Positions 52,250 to 61,501 of a DNA stretch of 64,000 bases are shown here, in pieces. Under the pieces are notes generated by a model. The model was not told the DNA's origin. It saw only the letters and a program-made list of their open reading frames with translations, and made no database searches. Source of the DNA: Bermanella sp036960565 (GTDB lineage Bacteria; Pseudomonadota; Gammaproteobacteria; Pseudomonadales; Oceanobacteraceae); NCBI GenBank assembly GCA_036960565.1, contig JBALXQ010000031.1, positions 8,072 to 72,071 on the forward strand, given 5' to 3'. The first letter of the stretch is position 1, and every line of letters starts with the position of its first letter. The position numbers and the translations under genes are program-made.

Positions 52250-54278
52250 CCATCATAGTGGGATAAGCGTGAATAGTGCCTAATATCTTATTTAAGCCCA
52301 GTCCATTTTTCATGGCGAATACAAATTCGGCAATTAATTCACCAGCCATGGCACCCACAATAGTCGCGCCTAATATTTTGTCCTTGCCTGGTACGGTGAG
52401 TACTTTTACAAAACCAGAGGCCGCTTTATCTACTATGGCTCTATCTAACTCAGCCAAATCAAAACGCGTAACTTCAAAAGCAATCCCTTGAGCCTTGGCC
52501 GTTTCTTCATTTAGTCCCACCCGGCCCACTTGTGGCGATGTGTACGTGGCCCAAGGAATTACAGAGTAATCAACTTTGAATTTTTTTAAATGACCAAAAA
52601 GTGCATTTACGCTTGCATACCATGCCTCGTGGGCCGAAACGTGGGTAAATTGATAGCCGCCAATCACATCGCCCACTGCAAACACCCCCGGCATACTGGT
52701 TTGAAGGTTTTCATCCACGGCAATATTGCCACGCTCATCCAGCTGAATATTTAAGTTCTCCAACCCATAGCCTTTAGTATTTGCCTCACGTCCAACGGCA
52801 ATGATCAATGTGTCAAATTGAATTTCTTGCAAGCCGCTTGGAGTTTTCAAAATAGCGATTTTTTTGCCATCTTCAATCTTGTACGCTTCTGGAAGTGTAT
52901 TAAGCATTAGCTTTATCTCTTCCCGTTCAAATTGCTCGGTAACAGCCTCTACTACATCACTGTCCTCACGGCCCAGTATTTGTGGTGCAGGGTCTACCAT
53001 GATCACTTTACTGCCCAAGCGATGAAAACTCTGGGCCAGCTCACAACCAATTGGCCCGGCACCCACCACTAATAAAGTTTTAGGCTGCTCTTTAATTTCC
53101 CATAGGGTATCCGAAGTGTAATAACCCACGTCATCAAGCCCCTCCACGGGAAAGACCTTAGGGCGCCCGCCTGCGGCTATGATTAAATTACGGGCAGTAC
53201 GACGCTCCACACCTTGCTCGGTTTGAATCTCGACTGTCCACGGATCAATAATAGTGGCACTTCCTGTTACGCAATTTACACCCAAATTTGTATAGCGCTC
53301 AATACTGTCATGAGGCTCCACTTCTTTAATACCATCCTGCACCGATTGCATCACCTGGCTAAAATCAACTTTTACTTCTTGGGCATGAATACCCACGGCT
53401 TTCGCCTCACGCATGTCATGGGCAAGAGAAGCCGCGTGAATCAATGCCTTTGAAGGTACGCAACCGGTATTTAAACAATCTCCACCCATCTTATGCTTTT
53501 CTATTAAAGTCACCTTGGCCTTGGTGGCTGCAGCAATATAAGCACTGACCAAACCACCGGCCCCGGCACCAATAACTAATAAATTATCATCAAACGTTTT
53601 AGGACGAGTGAAGTTTTTAAGGAGCGAACGTTTCTTAAAACTGGCCAATACCGTACGCGTAAGCCAAGGGAATATCGCCAATAATACAAACGAGCCTAAA
53701 ATGCCCGGCGTCATAATGCCACTTAGCGATAGGTCATCGAGCTGGCCCAGCTGCGCACCAGCATTCACAAATACTGCGGTGCCTGCCAACATGCCCACCT
53801 GAGAAACCCAATAAAAAGTCACAGCGCGAATAGGCATCAACCCCATCACTAGGTTAATCACAAAAAATGGCACGATGGGAATAAGTCTTAGGGTAAACAG
53901 ATAAAAAGCGCCGTCTTTCTCAACACCCTTGTTAATGGTTTTAAGGTGTTCGCTAAACTTGCTTTGTACCCAGTCTTTAAACAATAACCGGGAAATGGAA
54001 AAGGCCAGGGTTGCCCCAAGACTTGAGGCAAAACTAATGAGCAGCAAGCCCCAACCAAAACCAAATATGGCCCCGCCAATAAGTGTCATAGCGGCGGCAC
54101 CCGGCACAGATAACGCCGTCATCACCACGTAAATCACAAAAAAGAGTAAGCCGGTGACGATGGGGTTTTCGGAAAAACTTTGCTGATAAAAATCTGGGCT
54201 TAAATACTGCTGAGCGTCAAAAACAAACAAGGCACCAATAGCCGCAGCCAATAACACCAGTATTATTAATTTTTTCAT
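52155..54278 (-). CDS. TVP38/DedA membrane domain fused to FAD-dependent disulfide oxidoreductase
   Basis: 707 aa fusion. Residues 1-215 are a TVP38/TMEM64 (SNARE-associated) membrane domain with about six helices (VPGAAAMTLIGGAIFG, FTLRLIPIVPFFVINLVMG). From about 230 there is a class I pyridine nucleotide-disulfide oxidoreductase: FAD site GAGAGG (237-242), redox pair C268/C273 in GGDCLNTGCVPSK, NAD site VVGAGPIGCELAQ, AVGDVIGGYQFTH, and dimerisation domain. Similar to mercuric reductase but without the N-terminal MerA metal-binding domain and C-terminal Cys pair, so the true substrate is unknown. Confidence 0.9.
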   Translation of the reverse strand: MKKLIILVLLAAAIGALFVFDAQQYLSPDFYQQSFSENPIVTGLLFFVIYVVMTALSVPGAAAMTLIGGAIFGFGWGLLLISFASSLGATLAFSISRLLFKDWVQSKFSEHLKTINKGVEKDGAFYLFTLRLIPIVPFFVINLVMGLMPIRAVTFYWVSQVGMLAGTAVFVNAGAQLGQLDDLSLSGIMTPGILGSFVLLAIFPWLTRTVLASFKKRSLLKNFTRPKTFDDNLLVIGAGAGGLVSAYIAAATKAKVTLIEKHKMGGDCLNTGCVPSKALIHAASLAHDMREAKAVGIHAQEVKVDFSQVMQSVQDGIKEVEPHDSIERYTNLGVNCVTGSATIIDPWTVEIQTEQGVERRTARNLIIAAGGRPKVFPVEGLDDVGYYTSDTLWEIKEQPKTLLVVGAGPIGCELAQSFHRLGSKVIMVDPAPQILGREDSDVVEAVTEQFEREEIKLMLNTLPEAYKIEDGKKIAILKTPSGLQEIQFDTLIIAVGREANTKGYGLENLNIQLDERGNIAVDENLQTSMPGVFAVGDVIGGYQFTHVSAHEAWYASVNALFGHLKKFKVDYSVIPWATYTSPQVGRVGLNEETAKAQGIAFEVTRFDLAELDRAIVDKAASGFVKVLTVPGKDKILGATIVGAMAGELIAEFVFAMKNGLGLNKILGTIHAYPTMMEANKYVAGEWKRNHAPQNLLKWVEKLHAWRR

Positions 54279-54511
54279 TTTAAGTCCAATTTAGAATATT
54301 TCACTCTATGACAAGCATAGGCGCAGATTGTTTCGGCTAACAGCCAAATCTAATCGGCCACAGCATTACCATAATAAACCAGCGCCTAAGCGGTGCTTAC
54401 AGTACAATTGCCACCAATTAATTATTTTATGGAATAAGCTTAGCTGCTTAAGGGCACCTTTATTAAATGCCCCATTCCTAATGCCACTATTTTTTCTCCA
54501 ATGGAGTGCAC

Positions 54512-55522
54512 ATGGCTTTCTCAGACGCTCAACGCTTTTTTCCCGAAACTCGTATGCGACGCATGCGTGCTGACGATTTCAGCCGCCGTCTTATGCGCGA
54601 AAATCAGATTAGCGTGAACGATCTTATATATCCTATGTTTATTTTGGACGGAAAAGGTCAAAGAGAAGCCATTGTTTCCATGCCTGGTATCGAACGTCTT
54701 TCTATCGATCTAGCCGTTAAAGAATGTAAGTTATTAAGCAAACTAGGCGTGCCCGCCGTGGCTTTATTTCCAGTCACGCCAGACAGCCATAAGAGCGAAA
54801 TGGCTGAAGAGGCTTACAACCCTGACGGCATTGCCCAGCGTGCCGTTAAAGCCATTAAGGATGCCTGCCCAGAATTAGGAGTCATTACCGACGTGGCACT
54901 GGATCCATTTACGACCCACGGTCAAGACGGCATTATCAACAGTGAAGGCTATGTATTAAACGACATTACCGTGGAAATACTGGCTAAACAGGCATTAAGC
55001 CACGCGCAAGCCGGTGCCGACATTGTAGCCCCCAGCGACATGATGGACGGGCGCATCTCCGAAATACGCAATGTTTTGGAACAAAACCAGCACGTTAATA
55101 CCCGAATACTGGCCTACAGCGCAAAATATGCTTCTGCTTATTATGGGCCGTTTCGTGATGCGGTGGGCAGTGCCGGTAACCTAGGCAAGAGTAATAAGTT
55201 CAGTTACCAAATGGACCCAGGCAATGTAAATGAAGCCCTACATGAAGCGGCATTGGATTTAGCCGAAGGCGCCGACATGCTTATGGTTAAACCCGGCATG
55301 CCTTATTTAGACATCGTGAGGGCGGTTAAAGAAGAATTTAAAGCGCCTACGTTTGTTTATCAGGTCAGTGGTGAGTACGCCATGCACATGGCCGCTATTC
55401 AAAACGGTTGGCTAGATGAAAAAGCAGTCATGATGGAGAGCCTGACCTGCATCAAGCGTGCTGGGGCCGATGCCATCCTGACTTACTTTGCTAAAGCCGC
55501 TGCTCTAGAGCTGAATAAATAA
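54512..55522 (+). CDS. hemB: Delta-aminolevulinic acid dehydratase (porphobilinogen synthase)
   Basis: 336 aa from the ATG at 54512, five bases after GGAG; a GTG six bases earlier is also in frame. Schiff-base lysines K205 (AYSAKYAS) and K260 (MVKPGMPYL). The metal-site region DVALDPFTTHGQDG has no Cys triad, so this is the Mg2+-dependent type. Condenses two aminolevulinates to porphobilinogen, feeding hemC at 45.6 kb. Confidence 0.96.
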   Translation: MAFSDAQRFFPETRMRRMRADDFSRRLMRENQISVNDLIYPMFILDGKGQREAIVSMPGIERLSIDLAVKECKLLSKLGVPAVALFPVTPDSHKSEMAEEAYNPDGIAQRAVKAIKDACPELGVITDVALDPFTTHGQDGIINSEGYVLNDITVEILAKQALSHAQAGADIVAPSDMMDGRISEIRNVLEQNQHVNTRILAYSAKYASAYYGPFRDAVGSAGNLGKSNKFSYQMDPGNVNEALHEAALDLAEGADMLMVKPGMPYLDIVRAVKEEFKAPTFVYQVSGEYAMHMAAIQNGWLDEKAVMMESLTCIKRAGADAILTYFAKAAALELNK

Positions 55523-55540
55523 TCCTATAACCAAAATTTT

Positions 55541-55558
55541 AAGCCCTTTGCAGGGCTT
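55541..55558 (+). terminator. Possible terminator of hemB
   Basis: AAGCCCT-TTGC-AGGGCTT, 7-base-pair stem 18 bases after the hemB stop, followed by only ATTC; weak T-run. Confidence 0.4.
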
Positions 55559-55666
55559 ATTCATCAAACCAACTATAATGGATATAACCCTTTTCGCATC
55601 GCCATCATTTCTAACTAAGCCAAGAGATTAAGTTCTTTATATAATAAAAAACGGACACGCAAAAAC

Positions 55667-57766
55667 ATGAGTACCAGCACAGCAGAGCATACTGAAAAAC
55701 CCGGCATAGACCTGAACTCGCCTGAATTATATTTCAATCGTGAACTCAGCCACATGCAGTTTAATAAGCGCGTGCTCGAGCAGGCTATGGATAGCAGCCA
55801 CCCATTGTTAAATCGCTTAATGTTTCTGTGTATTTTCTCCAGCAACCTAGATGAATTTTTTGAAGTGCGAGTGGCCAGCCTTAAGAAACAAATGGCCTTT
55901 AGCCGAGAAATCCCTGGCCCCGACGGCACGCCTCCTGCCGAAGTATTAGAGCAAGTACATCGGCTCACTAGTCAAACGGTCGAGCACCAATACAAGGTGC
56001 TTAACGATCATATTTTTCCGGAGCTAGCCAAGGAAAATATTCGCTTCATTCGCCGTGGCGATTGGAATGCAGCGCAAAAAAAATGGGTGAAAAAATATTT
56101 CGAAGAGGAAATACAGCCGGTTATTAGCCCTATTGGTTTAGACCCCTCACACCCGTTTCCCCGGTTGGTAAACAAATCATTAAATTTCATTGTAGATCTT
56201 GAAGGTAAAGATGCCTTTGGTCGAAATACAGGCTTGGCGTTAATTCCTGCTCCGCGCTCGTTACCAAGGCTGAATCGAATCCCCGATGAGTTTTGTGATG
56301 GCGGCGACAACTACATCTTCCTTTCTAGCATGATTCACCAATTTGCCGATGATCTATTTCCCGGCATGAAGGTAAAAGGCTGTTATCAGTTTCGTTTAAC
56401 TCGTAATGCCGATTTAACTTTTAATAAAGAAGACGCTACCGATCTAGCCAGTGCACTGCAAGACGAACTACACGCACGCCACTACGGTGACGCTGTGCGC
56501 TTGGAGGTAGCCGACAATTGCCCTGATGCCTTATGGCAATTTTTATTAAAGAAATTTAATTTAAGTGAGCAAGACCTTTACCGAGTAAATGGCCCAGTGA
56601 ACTTGCATCGATTAATGGCTGTGGCTTCCGGCGCAAAGCGTCCAGAACTACGTTACCACCCTTTTACACCTGGCACTCCCAAAGGACTAAAAGGTAAAAA
56701 AGATTTTTTTGAAGCCATTAAAAAAAGCGATCAACTGCTGCTGCACCCTTTTCAAAGTTTTACACCAGTAGTGGATTTAATTCGTACTGCCGCCAAAGAT
56801 CCTAATGTACTGGCGATTAAACAAACCCTTTACCGTACCGGCGCCAATTCAGAAATTGTCGATGCATTAGTCGAGGCTGCGCGTAAGAGTAAAGAAGTAA
56901 CAGTGGTTATCGAATTACGAGCACGCTTTGACGAAGAAGAGAACTTGCATCTTGCCAACCGACTGCAAGAAGCCGGCGCCGTAGTGGTATATGGCGTGGT
57001 GGGTTATAAAACTCATGCCAAAATGATGCTGATAGTACGACGTGAAGATAAAAAATTACGTCGTTATGCACACCTAGGAACCGGCAACTATCACGCAGGC
57101 AATGCTCGCCTTTATACCGATTACAGCCTAATTACTTGCGACAAAGATATAACAGAAGATGTCCATAAGGTGTTTCAACAGTTAACCGGCATGGGTAAAA
57201 CCCTTAGTATTAAAAAGTTATTCCATGCCCCCTTTACCTTACATAAGGGATTATTCTCCCTAATCTCAGCCGAGACAGAATTGGCTAAAAACGGTAAAGA
57301 TGGTCGCATCATAGTGAAGGTAAATTCGTTAACCGAACCTAAAATTATTCAGGCTCTTTATAAAGCTAGCCAAGCCGGTGTGAAAATAGATTGCATAGTT
57401 CGTGGTACTTGCCGCTTAGTACCAGGTGTGGAAGGTGTTAGTGAGAACATTAAAGTTCGCAGTATTATTGGCCGCTTTCTAGAGCATACCCGAGTGTATT
57501 ATTTTGGTAATGATGGCAATACTAGGGTGTTTGGCTCCAGTGCCGACTGGATGGAAAGAAATTTATTACGCCGAGTTGAAATTTGCTTTCCTATTGAAAA
57601 TGCAAAATGGGTAACACGAGTCACTCAGGAGCTGGAATTATACCTTTTAGATAATTGTCAAAGCTGGATTTTACAAAGCGATGGCAGCTACATAAAAGTT
57701 GAAAAAGAAGAAGGTGAAGAAATATGTAACGTCCAAAAAATACTCATGGAAAAATTCTCCATCTAA
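55667..57766 (+). CDS. ppk1: Polyphosphate kinase 1
   Basis: 699 aa. N-terminal domain LYFNRELSHMQFNKRVLEQA, head-domain SSNLDEFFEVRVA, catalytic His450 (GYKTHAKMMLIVRR) and the second conserved His469 (YAHLGTGNYH), then VRGTCRLVPGV and YFGNDGN near the C-terminus. Makes polyphosphate from ATP at the membrane. Convergent with ppx, which degrades the product. Confidence 0.97.
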   Translation: MSTSTAEHTEKPGIDLNSPELYFNRELSHMQFNKRVLEQAMDSSHPLLNRLMFLCIFSSNLDEFFEVRVASLKKQMAFSREIPGPDGTPPAEVLEQVHRLTSQTVEHQYKVLNDHIFPELAKENIRFIRRGDWNAAQKKWVKKYFEEEIQPVISPIGLDPSHPFPRLVNKSLNFIVDLEGKDAFGRNTGLALIPAPRSLPRLNRIPDEFCDGGDNYIFLSSMIHQFADDLFPGMKVKGCYQFRLTRNADLTFNKEDATDLASALQDELHARHYGDAVRLEVADNCPDALWQFLLKKFNLSEQDLYRVNGPVNLHRLMAVASGAKRPELRYHPFTPGTPKGLKGKKDFFEAIKKSDQLLLHPFQSFTPVVDLIRTAAKDPNVLAIKQTLYRTGANSEIVDALVEAARKSKEVTVVIELRARFDEEENLHLANRLQEAGAVVVYGVVGYKTHAKMMLIVRREDKKLRRYAHLGTGNYHAGNARLYTDYSLITCDKDITEDVHKVFQQLTGMGKTLSIKKLFHAPFTLHKGLFSLISAETELAKNGKDGRIIVKVNSLTEPKIIQALYKASQAGVKIDCIVRGTCRLVPGVEGVSENIKVRSIIGRFLEHTRVYYFGNDGNTRVFGSSADWMERNLLRRVEICFPIENAKWVTRVTQELELYLLDNCQSWILQSDGSYIKVEKEEGEEICNVQKILMEKFSI

Positions 57767-57793
57767 CCCGTTGCGGGCATTCGGCTAGAAGCA

Positions 57794-57826
57794 CAAAAAA
57801 CGGGCAACCAGAAATGGCTGCCCGTT
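57794..57826 (-). terminator. Rho-independent terminator of ppx between convergent ppk1 and ppx
   Basis: AACGGGCA/TGCCCGTT outer stem extended by CCA/TGG, loop GAAA; on the minus strand it is followed by TTTTTTG. It may also slow transcription from ppk1. Confidence 0.8.
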
Positions 57827-57849
57827 AACGATTTAACCCTGTTAAAAAC

Positions 57850-59352
57850 TTATTCGAAATCCAGCTCAAATCCCGCTTCGCTCAATGTCTTTTTCTCACG
57901 GGCAAGATCTAACTCCGTCATAGCGTGATCGGTCAAATAGCCTTCAGGGAATTCCAATAGTATCTTGGCTTTATTCACGCTGAATTCAGGCTCAATAACG
58001 GTATCGGTACCTCGACCATGATGCAGCAATACCGCCAATCGTAAAATAACCGTTAACCGGCGCAAGGCGTTACGACGCCCTTTGGATAAAATCGAAACTT
58101 CCTGGGAAGGAAATTTTCGCCTTTGCCCACGCAATAAAATAGCCAGTGTTTCCTGGATTGGATTACTAAACCCAGGCATATCACTGTACTGCACCAGATA
58201 AGCGCCGTGTTTTTGATATTGGTTGTGGGCAATAGCCAACCCCATTTCATGAAGATCGCTACCCCAACGCAAATAGTCTTCATACTCGTCTTCATCCAAC
58301 TTCCAGCTGTGTCGCACCTGGTAATAAAGATTAATAACTGTATTTTTTACATTTTGTGCATGAGTAATATCCACCAAGAAACGTTCTTGCATGGCTTTTA
58401 CAGTGAGCTCTCGAACATCCTCGTGTTTAACTCTACCCAATAAATCGTACAAGGCTCCTTCACGCAGAGCGCCATCACTGTAGTTCAGTTTGTTGATTTC
58501 TAGAGACTGGAAAATGGCAATGAGAATGGCGACGCCGGCAGGAAATACTTTAAGGCGCTGATCTTTAACACCCTTAATATCTAAATCAGCCACATTTTTA
58601 TATTGCAGAATAATTTTTTTCAGCTCTAACAGCGCTTTAAGGTCAATGCTGTTTTCGCTTAAACCGTAAGCTTGCAGAACTCGGTTCACTGCCCGCATAG
58701 TCCCGGAGCTGCCCACTACATTATGCCAACCCAGACGTTTGTAATTATAGCGAATGGAGGAGAGCTCTCTCAAGGCACTAAAAATGGCTCGACTAAAACC
58801 AGCCTCACTGATGTCTCCATCAGGGAAATAGCGATCGGTATAGCTAACACAGCCCATGTGCAGGCTTTCTAGGCGAATAGGCTTAAAACGCTCACCAATT
58901 ACAAATTCGGTACTGCCCCCGCCGATATCAATGACCAGGCGTTTGCCTTCATCATCAGCCAAAGTATGGGCAACCCCTAGGTAAACCAAACGGGCTTCTT
59001 CTATTCCGGAAATAACTTCGATGGGAAAACCCAAGGCCTCTTCGGCCAACACCATAAATTCTTGACTATTACTGGCTGCTCGCAAAGTGTTTGTACCTAA
59101 TATCACCACCTGACTTTTATCTAAAGCCAGTAAGGTTTGCCCAAAGCGCCTCAAACAGGCCAAGGCCCGTTCCTGAGCATCTGGTGCAATCCCAGATATA
59201 GGATCAAGACCCGCGGCTAATTGAACTTTTTCACCTCGTTTTTCGATAACCTGTACCTGGCCATTAATTAAACGAGCCAGCACTAGATGAAAACTGTTGG
59301 AGCCAAGATCGATGGCGGCCAGCATTTGCTGGCTTTGAACACTCTGTTCCAT
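57850..59352 (-). CDS. ppx: Exopolyphosphatase
   Basis: 500 aa of the Ppx/GppA family. Actin-fold phosphate loops AAIDLGSNSFHLVLAR (13-28) and VIDIGGGSTEFVIG; catalytic Glu in SGIEEARLVYLG; later HD-like helical domain (YLRWGSDLHEMGLAIAHNQYQKHGAYLVQYSDMPGFS broken into conserved helices). Length and the polyphosphate kinase neighbour favour Ppx over GppA. Confidence 0.93.
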   Translation of the reverse strand: MEQSVQSQQMLAAIDLGSNSFHLVLARLINGQVQVIEKRGEKVQLAAGLDPISGIAPDAQERALACLRRFGQTLLALDKSQVVILGTNTLRAASNSQEFMVLAEEALGFPIEVISGIEEARLVYLGVAHTLADDEGKRLVIDIGGGSTEFVIGERFKPIRLESLHMGCVSYTDRYFPDGDISEAGFSRAIFSALRELSSIRYNYKRLGWHNVVGSSGTMRAVNRVLQAYGLSENSIDLKALLELKKIILQYKNVADLDIKGVKDQRLKVFPAGVAILIAIFQSLEINKLNYSDGALREGALYDLLGRVKHEDVRELTVKAMQERFLVDITHAQNVKNTVINLYYQVRHSWKLDEDEYEDYLRWGSDLHEMGLAIAHNQYQKHGAYLVQYSDMPGFSNPIQETLAILLRGQRRKFPSQEVSILSKGRRNALRRLTVILRLAVLLHHGRGTDTVIEPEFSVNKAKILLEFPEGYLTDHAMTELDLAREKKTLSEAGFELDFE

Positions 59353-59573
59353 TAACTAGGATACCTTTCTCAAGTGCCCCTATTTTGCATGCTACGAGGC
59401 AAGATGCCAGTAAAACACGCTCCCCTTAAGGGGTACTCCTGGCATCTGTCAGAATTTATGGCGAAATTTGAAGGCTTTACCTAATTGCGCCAGCTGCTAT
59501 GATTAGCCCCATCGCAAAATCGCAACCTTGCCTGCGAACTTAACCCTGCCGAACCAACAGAGTAGCAATCAAC

Positions 59574-59900
59574 ATGAGCGAAAACATCCTAGCACTTACC
59601 GATGCTTCTTTTGAAGCTGACGTTCTTAATTCCGATATTCCAGTTTTAGTAGATTACTGGGCAGAATGGTGTGGTCCATGCAAAATGATCGCACCAGTAC
59701 TGGACGAAATTTCGGAAGAATATGCCGGTAAGCTAAAGATAGCCAAATTGAACATCGACCAGAATGAAGCTACTCCACCTAAATATGGTGTACGTGGTAT
59801 CCCAACTCTTATGATTTTCAAGAACGGCGTGATTGAAGGTACTAAAGTGGGCGCATTATCCAAGTCACAATTGACTGCTTTCATCGACAGCACCATCTAA
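59574..59900 (+). CDS. trxA: Thioredoxin 1
   Basis: 108 aa, exact thioredoxin size. Active site WAEWCGPCKM, buried Asp in LVDYWAEW, cis-Pro in GIPTLMIF and C-terminal GALSKSQLTAFID. General disulfide reductant. The trxA-rho order is conserved widely in gammaproteobacteria; ppx is divergent. Confidence 0.97.
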   Translation: MSENILALTDASFEADVLNSDIPVLVDYWAEWCGPCKMIAPVLDEISEEYAGKLKIAKLNIDQNEATPPKYGVRGIPTLMIFKNGVIEGTKVGALSKSQLTAFIDSTI

Positions 59901-59906
59901 GCGCAT

Positions 59907-59927
59907 CTAGCCACCTTTTGTGGCTAG
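59907..59927 (+). terminator. Hairpin after trxA
   Basis: CTAGCCAC-CTTTT-GTGGCTAG, perfect 8-base-pair stem six bases after the trxA stop, no T-run. Possibly a stabilising or Rho-assisted end. Confidence 0.45.
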
Positions 59928-60044
59928 TGGAGTGAACAAAACTCCCGCTGCGTAAATGCTCACAAGGAAGTGACATTAAAGTAGTATTTTGACAGAACCA
60001 CGATCGATCTTTTTCCAGCAAAAGCTGCTTTTCCAACCTGCTGG

Positions 60045-60073
60045 TGGACTAGAAAAATAAAAGCGTCTATAGT
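60045..60073 (+). promoter_or_regulatory. Candidate sigma-70 promoter for rho
   Basis: TGGACT, 17-base spacer, TATAGT, about 85 bases before the rho ATG. This would leave a leader of roughly 80 bases; rho leaders are autoregulated in other gammaproteobacteria. Match by eye only. Confidence 0.3.
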
Positions 60074-60159
60074 GATTCCATAATAACTTTATATCGAGCT
60101 TCCCGCTCACCCAAGCAACACCAAACCCTTCTGGCCAATCTGCAAGCACCCAATCTAAT

Positions 60160-61416
60160 ATGAATCTTACCGAACTTAAGAAAAAATCCGTTGCCGAGCT
60201 TCTTCAACTCGCTGAAGAAATGGGCATGGAGAACGTAAGCCGTTCTCGCAAACAAGACCTTATTTTTACCATTTTAAAGCGTCACGCGCGTGGCGGTGAA
60301 GACATATACGGCGATGGCGTGCTTGAGATCCTACAAGATGGCTTTGGTTTCTTGCGTTCATCTGATGCATCTTATCTTGCTGGACCAGACGACATTTATG
60401 TTAGTCCAAGCCAGATTCGCCGCTTTAACATGCGCAAAGGTGACTGTGTTGCCGGTAAAATCCGTCCACCTAAAGATGGTGAACGTTATTTTGCATTACT
60501 GAAAGTAAACGAAGTAAACGGTGAAGCACCAGAGAAATCAAAAAACAAAATATTGTTTGAAAACTTAACCCCATTGTTTCCAAACGAACGCTTCAATCTT
60601 GAGCAAGGTAGCGGCAGTACTGAAGACATCAGCAGCCGTATCATCGATCTTATTGCCCCAATCGGCAAAGGTCAGCGTGGCCTAATCGTGGCTCCCCCTA
60701 AAGCGGGTAAAACCATGCTGTTGCAAACTGTTGCACAGTCTATTGCTCACAATAATCCAGAAGTTGAATTAATCGTATTGCTGATTGATGAACGTCCTGA
60801 AGAAGTAACCGAAATGAAGCGCAGCGTGCGCGGCGAAGTGGTTGCCTCTACCTTCGATGAGCCACCTTCACGTCACGTACAAGTGGCTGAAATGGTTATC
60901 GAGAAAGCTAAGCGCCTAGTTGAACATAAGCGTGATGTAGTGATATTACTCGACTCTATCACCCGTTTGGCCCGTGCTTACAACACTGTAATTCCTTCCT
61001 CTGGTAAGGTACTTACCGGTGGTGTAGATGCACACGCCCTAGAAAAACCTAAACGTTTCTTTGGTGCCGCGCGTAATGTTGAAGAAGGCGGCAGCTTAAC
61101 CATTATCGCCACTGCCTTGGTTGATACAGGTTCTAAAATGGACGAGGTTATTTACGAAGAATTTAAAGGTACAGGTAACCAAGAACTGCACCTTGACCGT
61201 AAAGCCGCCGAGAAGCGTATTTACCCAGCCATGAATATTCGTAAGTCGGGCACTCGTCGTGAAGACTTGTTAATGCCTGAAGCTGAACTTCAGCGTTTGT
61301 GGATCTTGCGTAAAATCATGGCCGATCAAGAAGACATTCAAGCCATTCAGTTCATGGTTGATCGCCTTAAAAATACCAAGACCAATGACGAGTTCTTCTT
61401 AACCATGAAAGGCTAA
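60160..61416 (+). CDS. rho: Transcription termination factor Rho
   Basis: 418 aa, like E. coli Rho. N-terminal helix bundle (MNLTELKKKSVAELLQLAEE), cold-shock RNA-binding fold at about 50-120 (GDGVLEILQDGFGFLRS, DDIYVSPSQIRRF), Walker A APPKAGKT (178-185), Walker B VVILLDSITRL and Q/R loops KVLTGGVDAHAL. Ring helicase that ends transcription. Confidence 0.98.
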   Translation: MNLTELKKKSVAELLQLAEEMGMENVSRSRKQDLIFTILKRHARGGEDIYGDGVLEILQDGFGFLRSSDASYLAGPDDIYVSPSQIRRFNMRKGDCVAGKIRPPKDGERYFALLKVNEVNGEAPEKSKNKILFENLTPLFPNERFNLEQGSGSTEDISSRIIDLIAPIGKGQRGLIVAPPKAGKTMLLQTVAQSIAHNNPEVELIVLLIDERPEEVTEMKRSVRGEVVASTFDEPPSRHVQVAEMVIEKAKRLVEHKRDVVILLDSITRLARAYNTVIPSSGKVLTGGVDAHALEKPKRFFGAARNVEEGGSLTIIATALVDTGSKMDEVIYEEFKGTGNQELHLDRKAAEKRIYPAMNIRKSGTRREDLLMPEAELQRLWILRKIMADQEDIQAIQFMVDRLKNTKTNDEFFLTMKG

Positions 61417-61454
61417 TCATTCTTTTTGATAAGCCAATCAATGTTTCACTCAAC

Positions 61455-61482
61455 AAAAGCAGCTTCGGCTGCTTTTGTTTTA
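61455..61482 (+). terminator. Rho-independent terminator of rho
   Basis: AAAAGCAGC-TTCG-GCTGCTTTT, 9-base-pair stem with TTCG loop followed by GTTTTATT, 38 bases after the rho stop and just ahead of ubiD. Confidence 0.88.
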
Positions 61483-61501
61483 TTCAGAAAAGATAACCCT
61501 G

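Noticed and set aside
52155..54278. Mercuric reductase (merA) and a mercury-resistance operon
   Set aside because: No merR, merT or merP nearby, no N-terminal heavy-metal domain and no C-terminal vicinal Cys pair.
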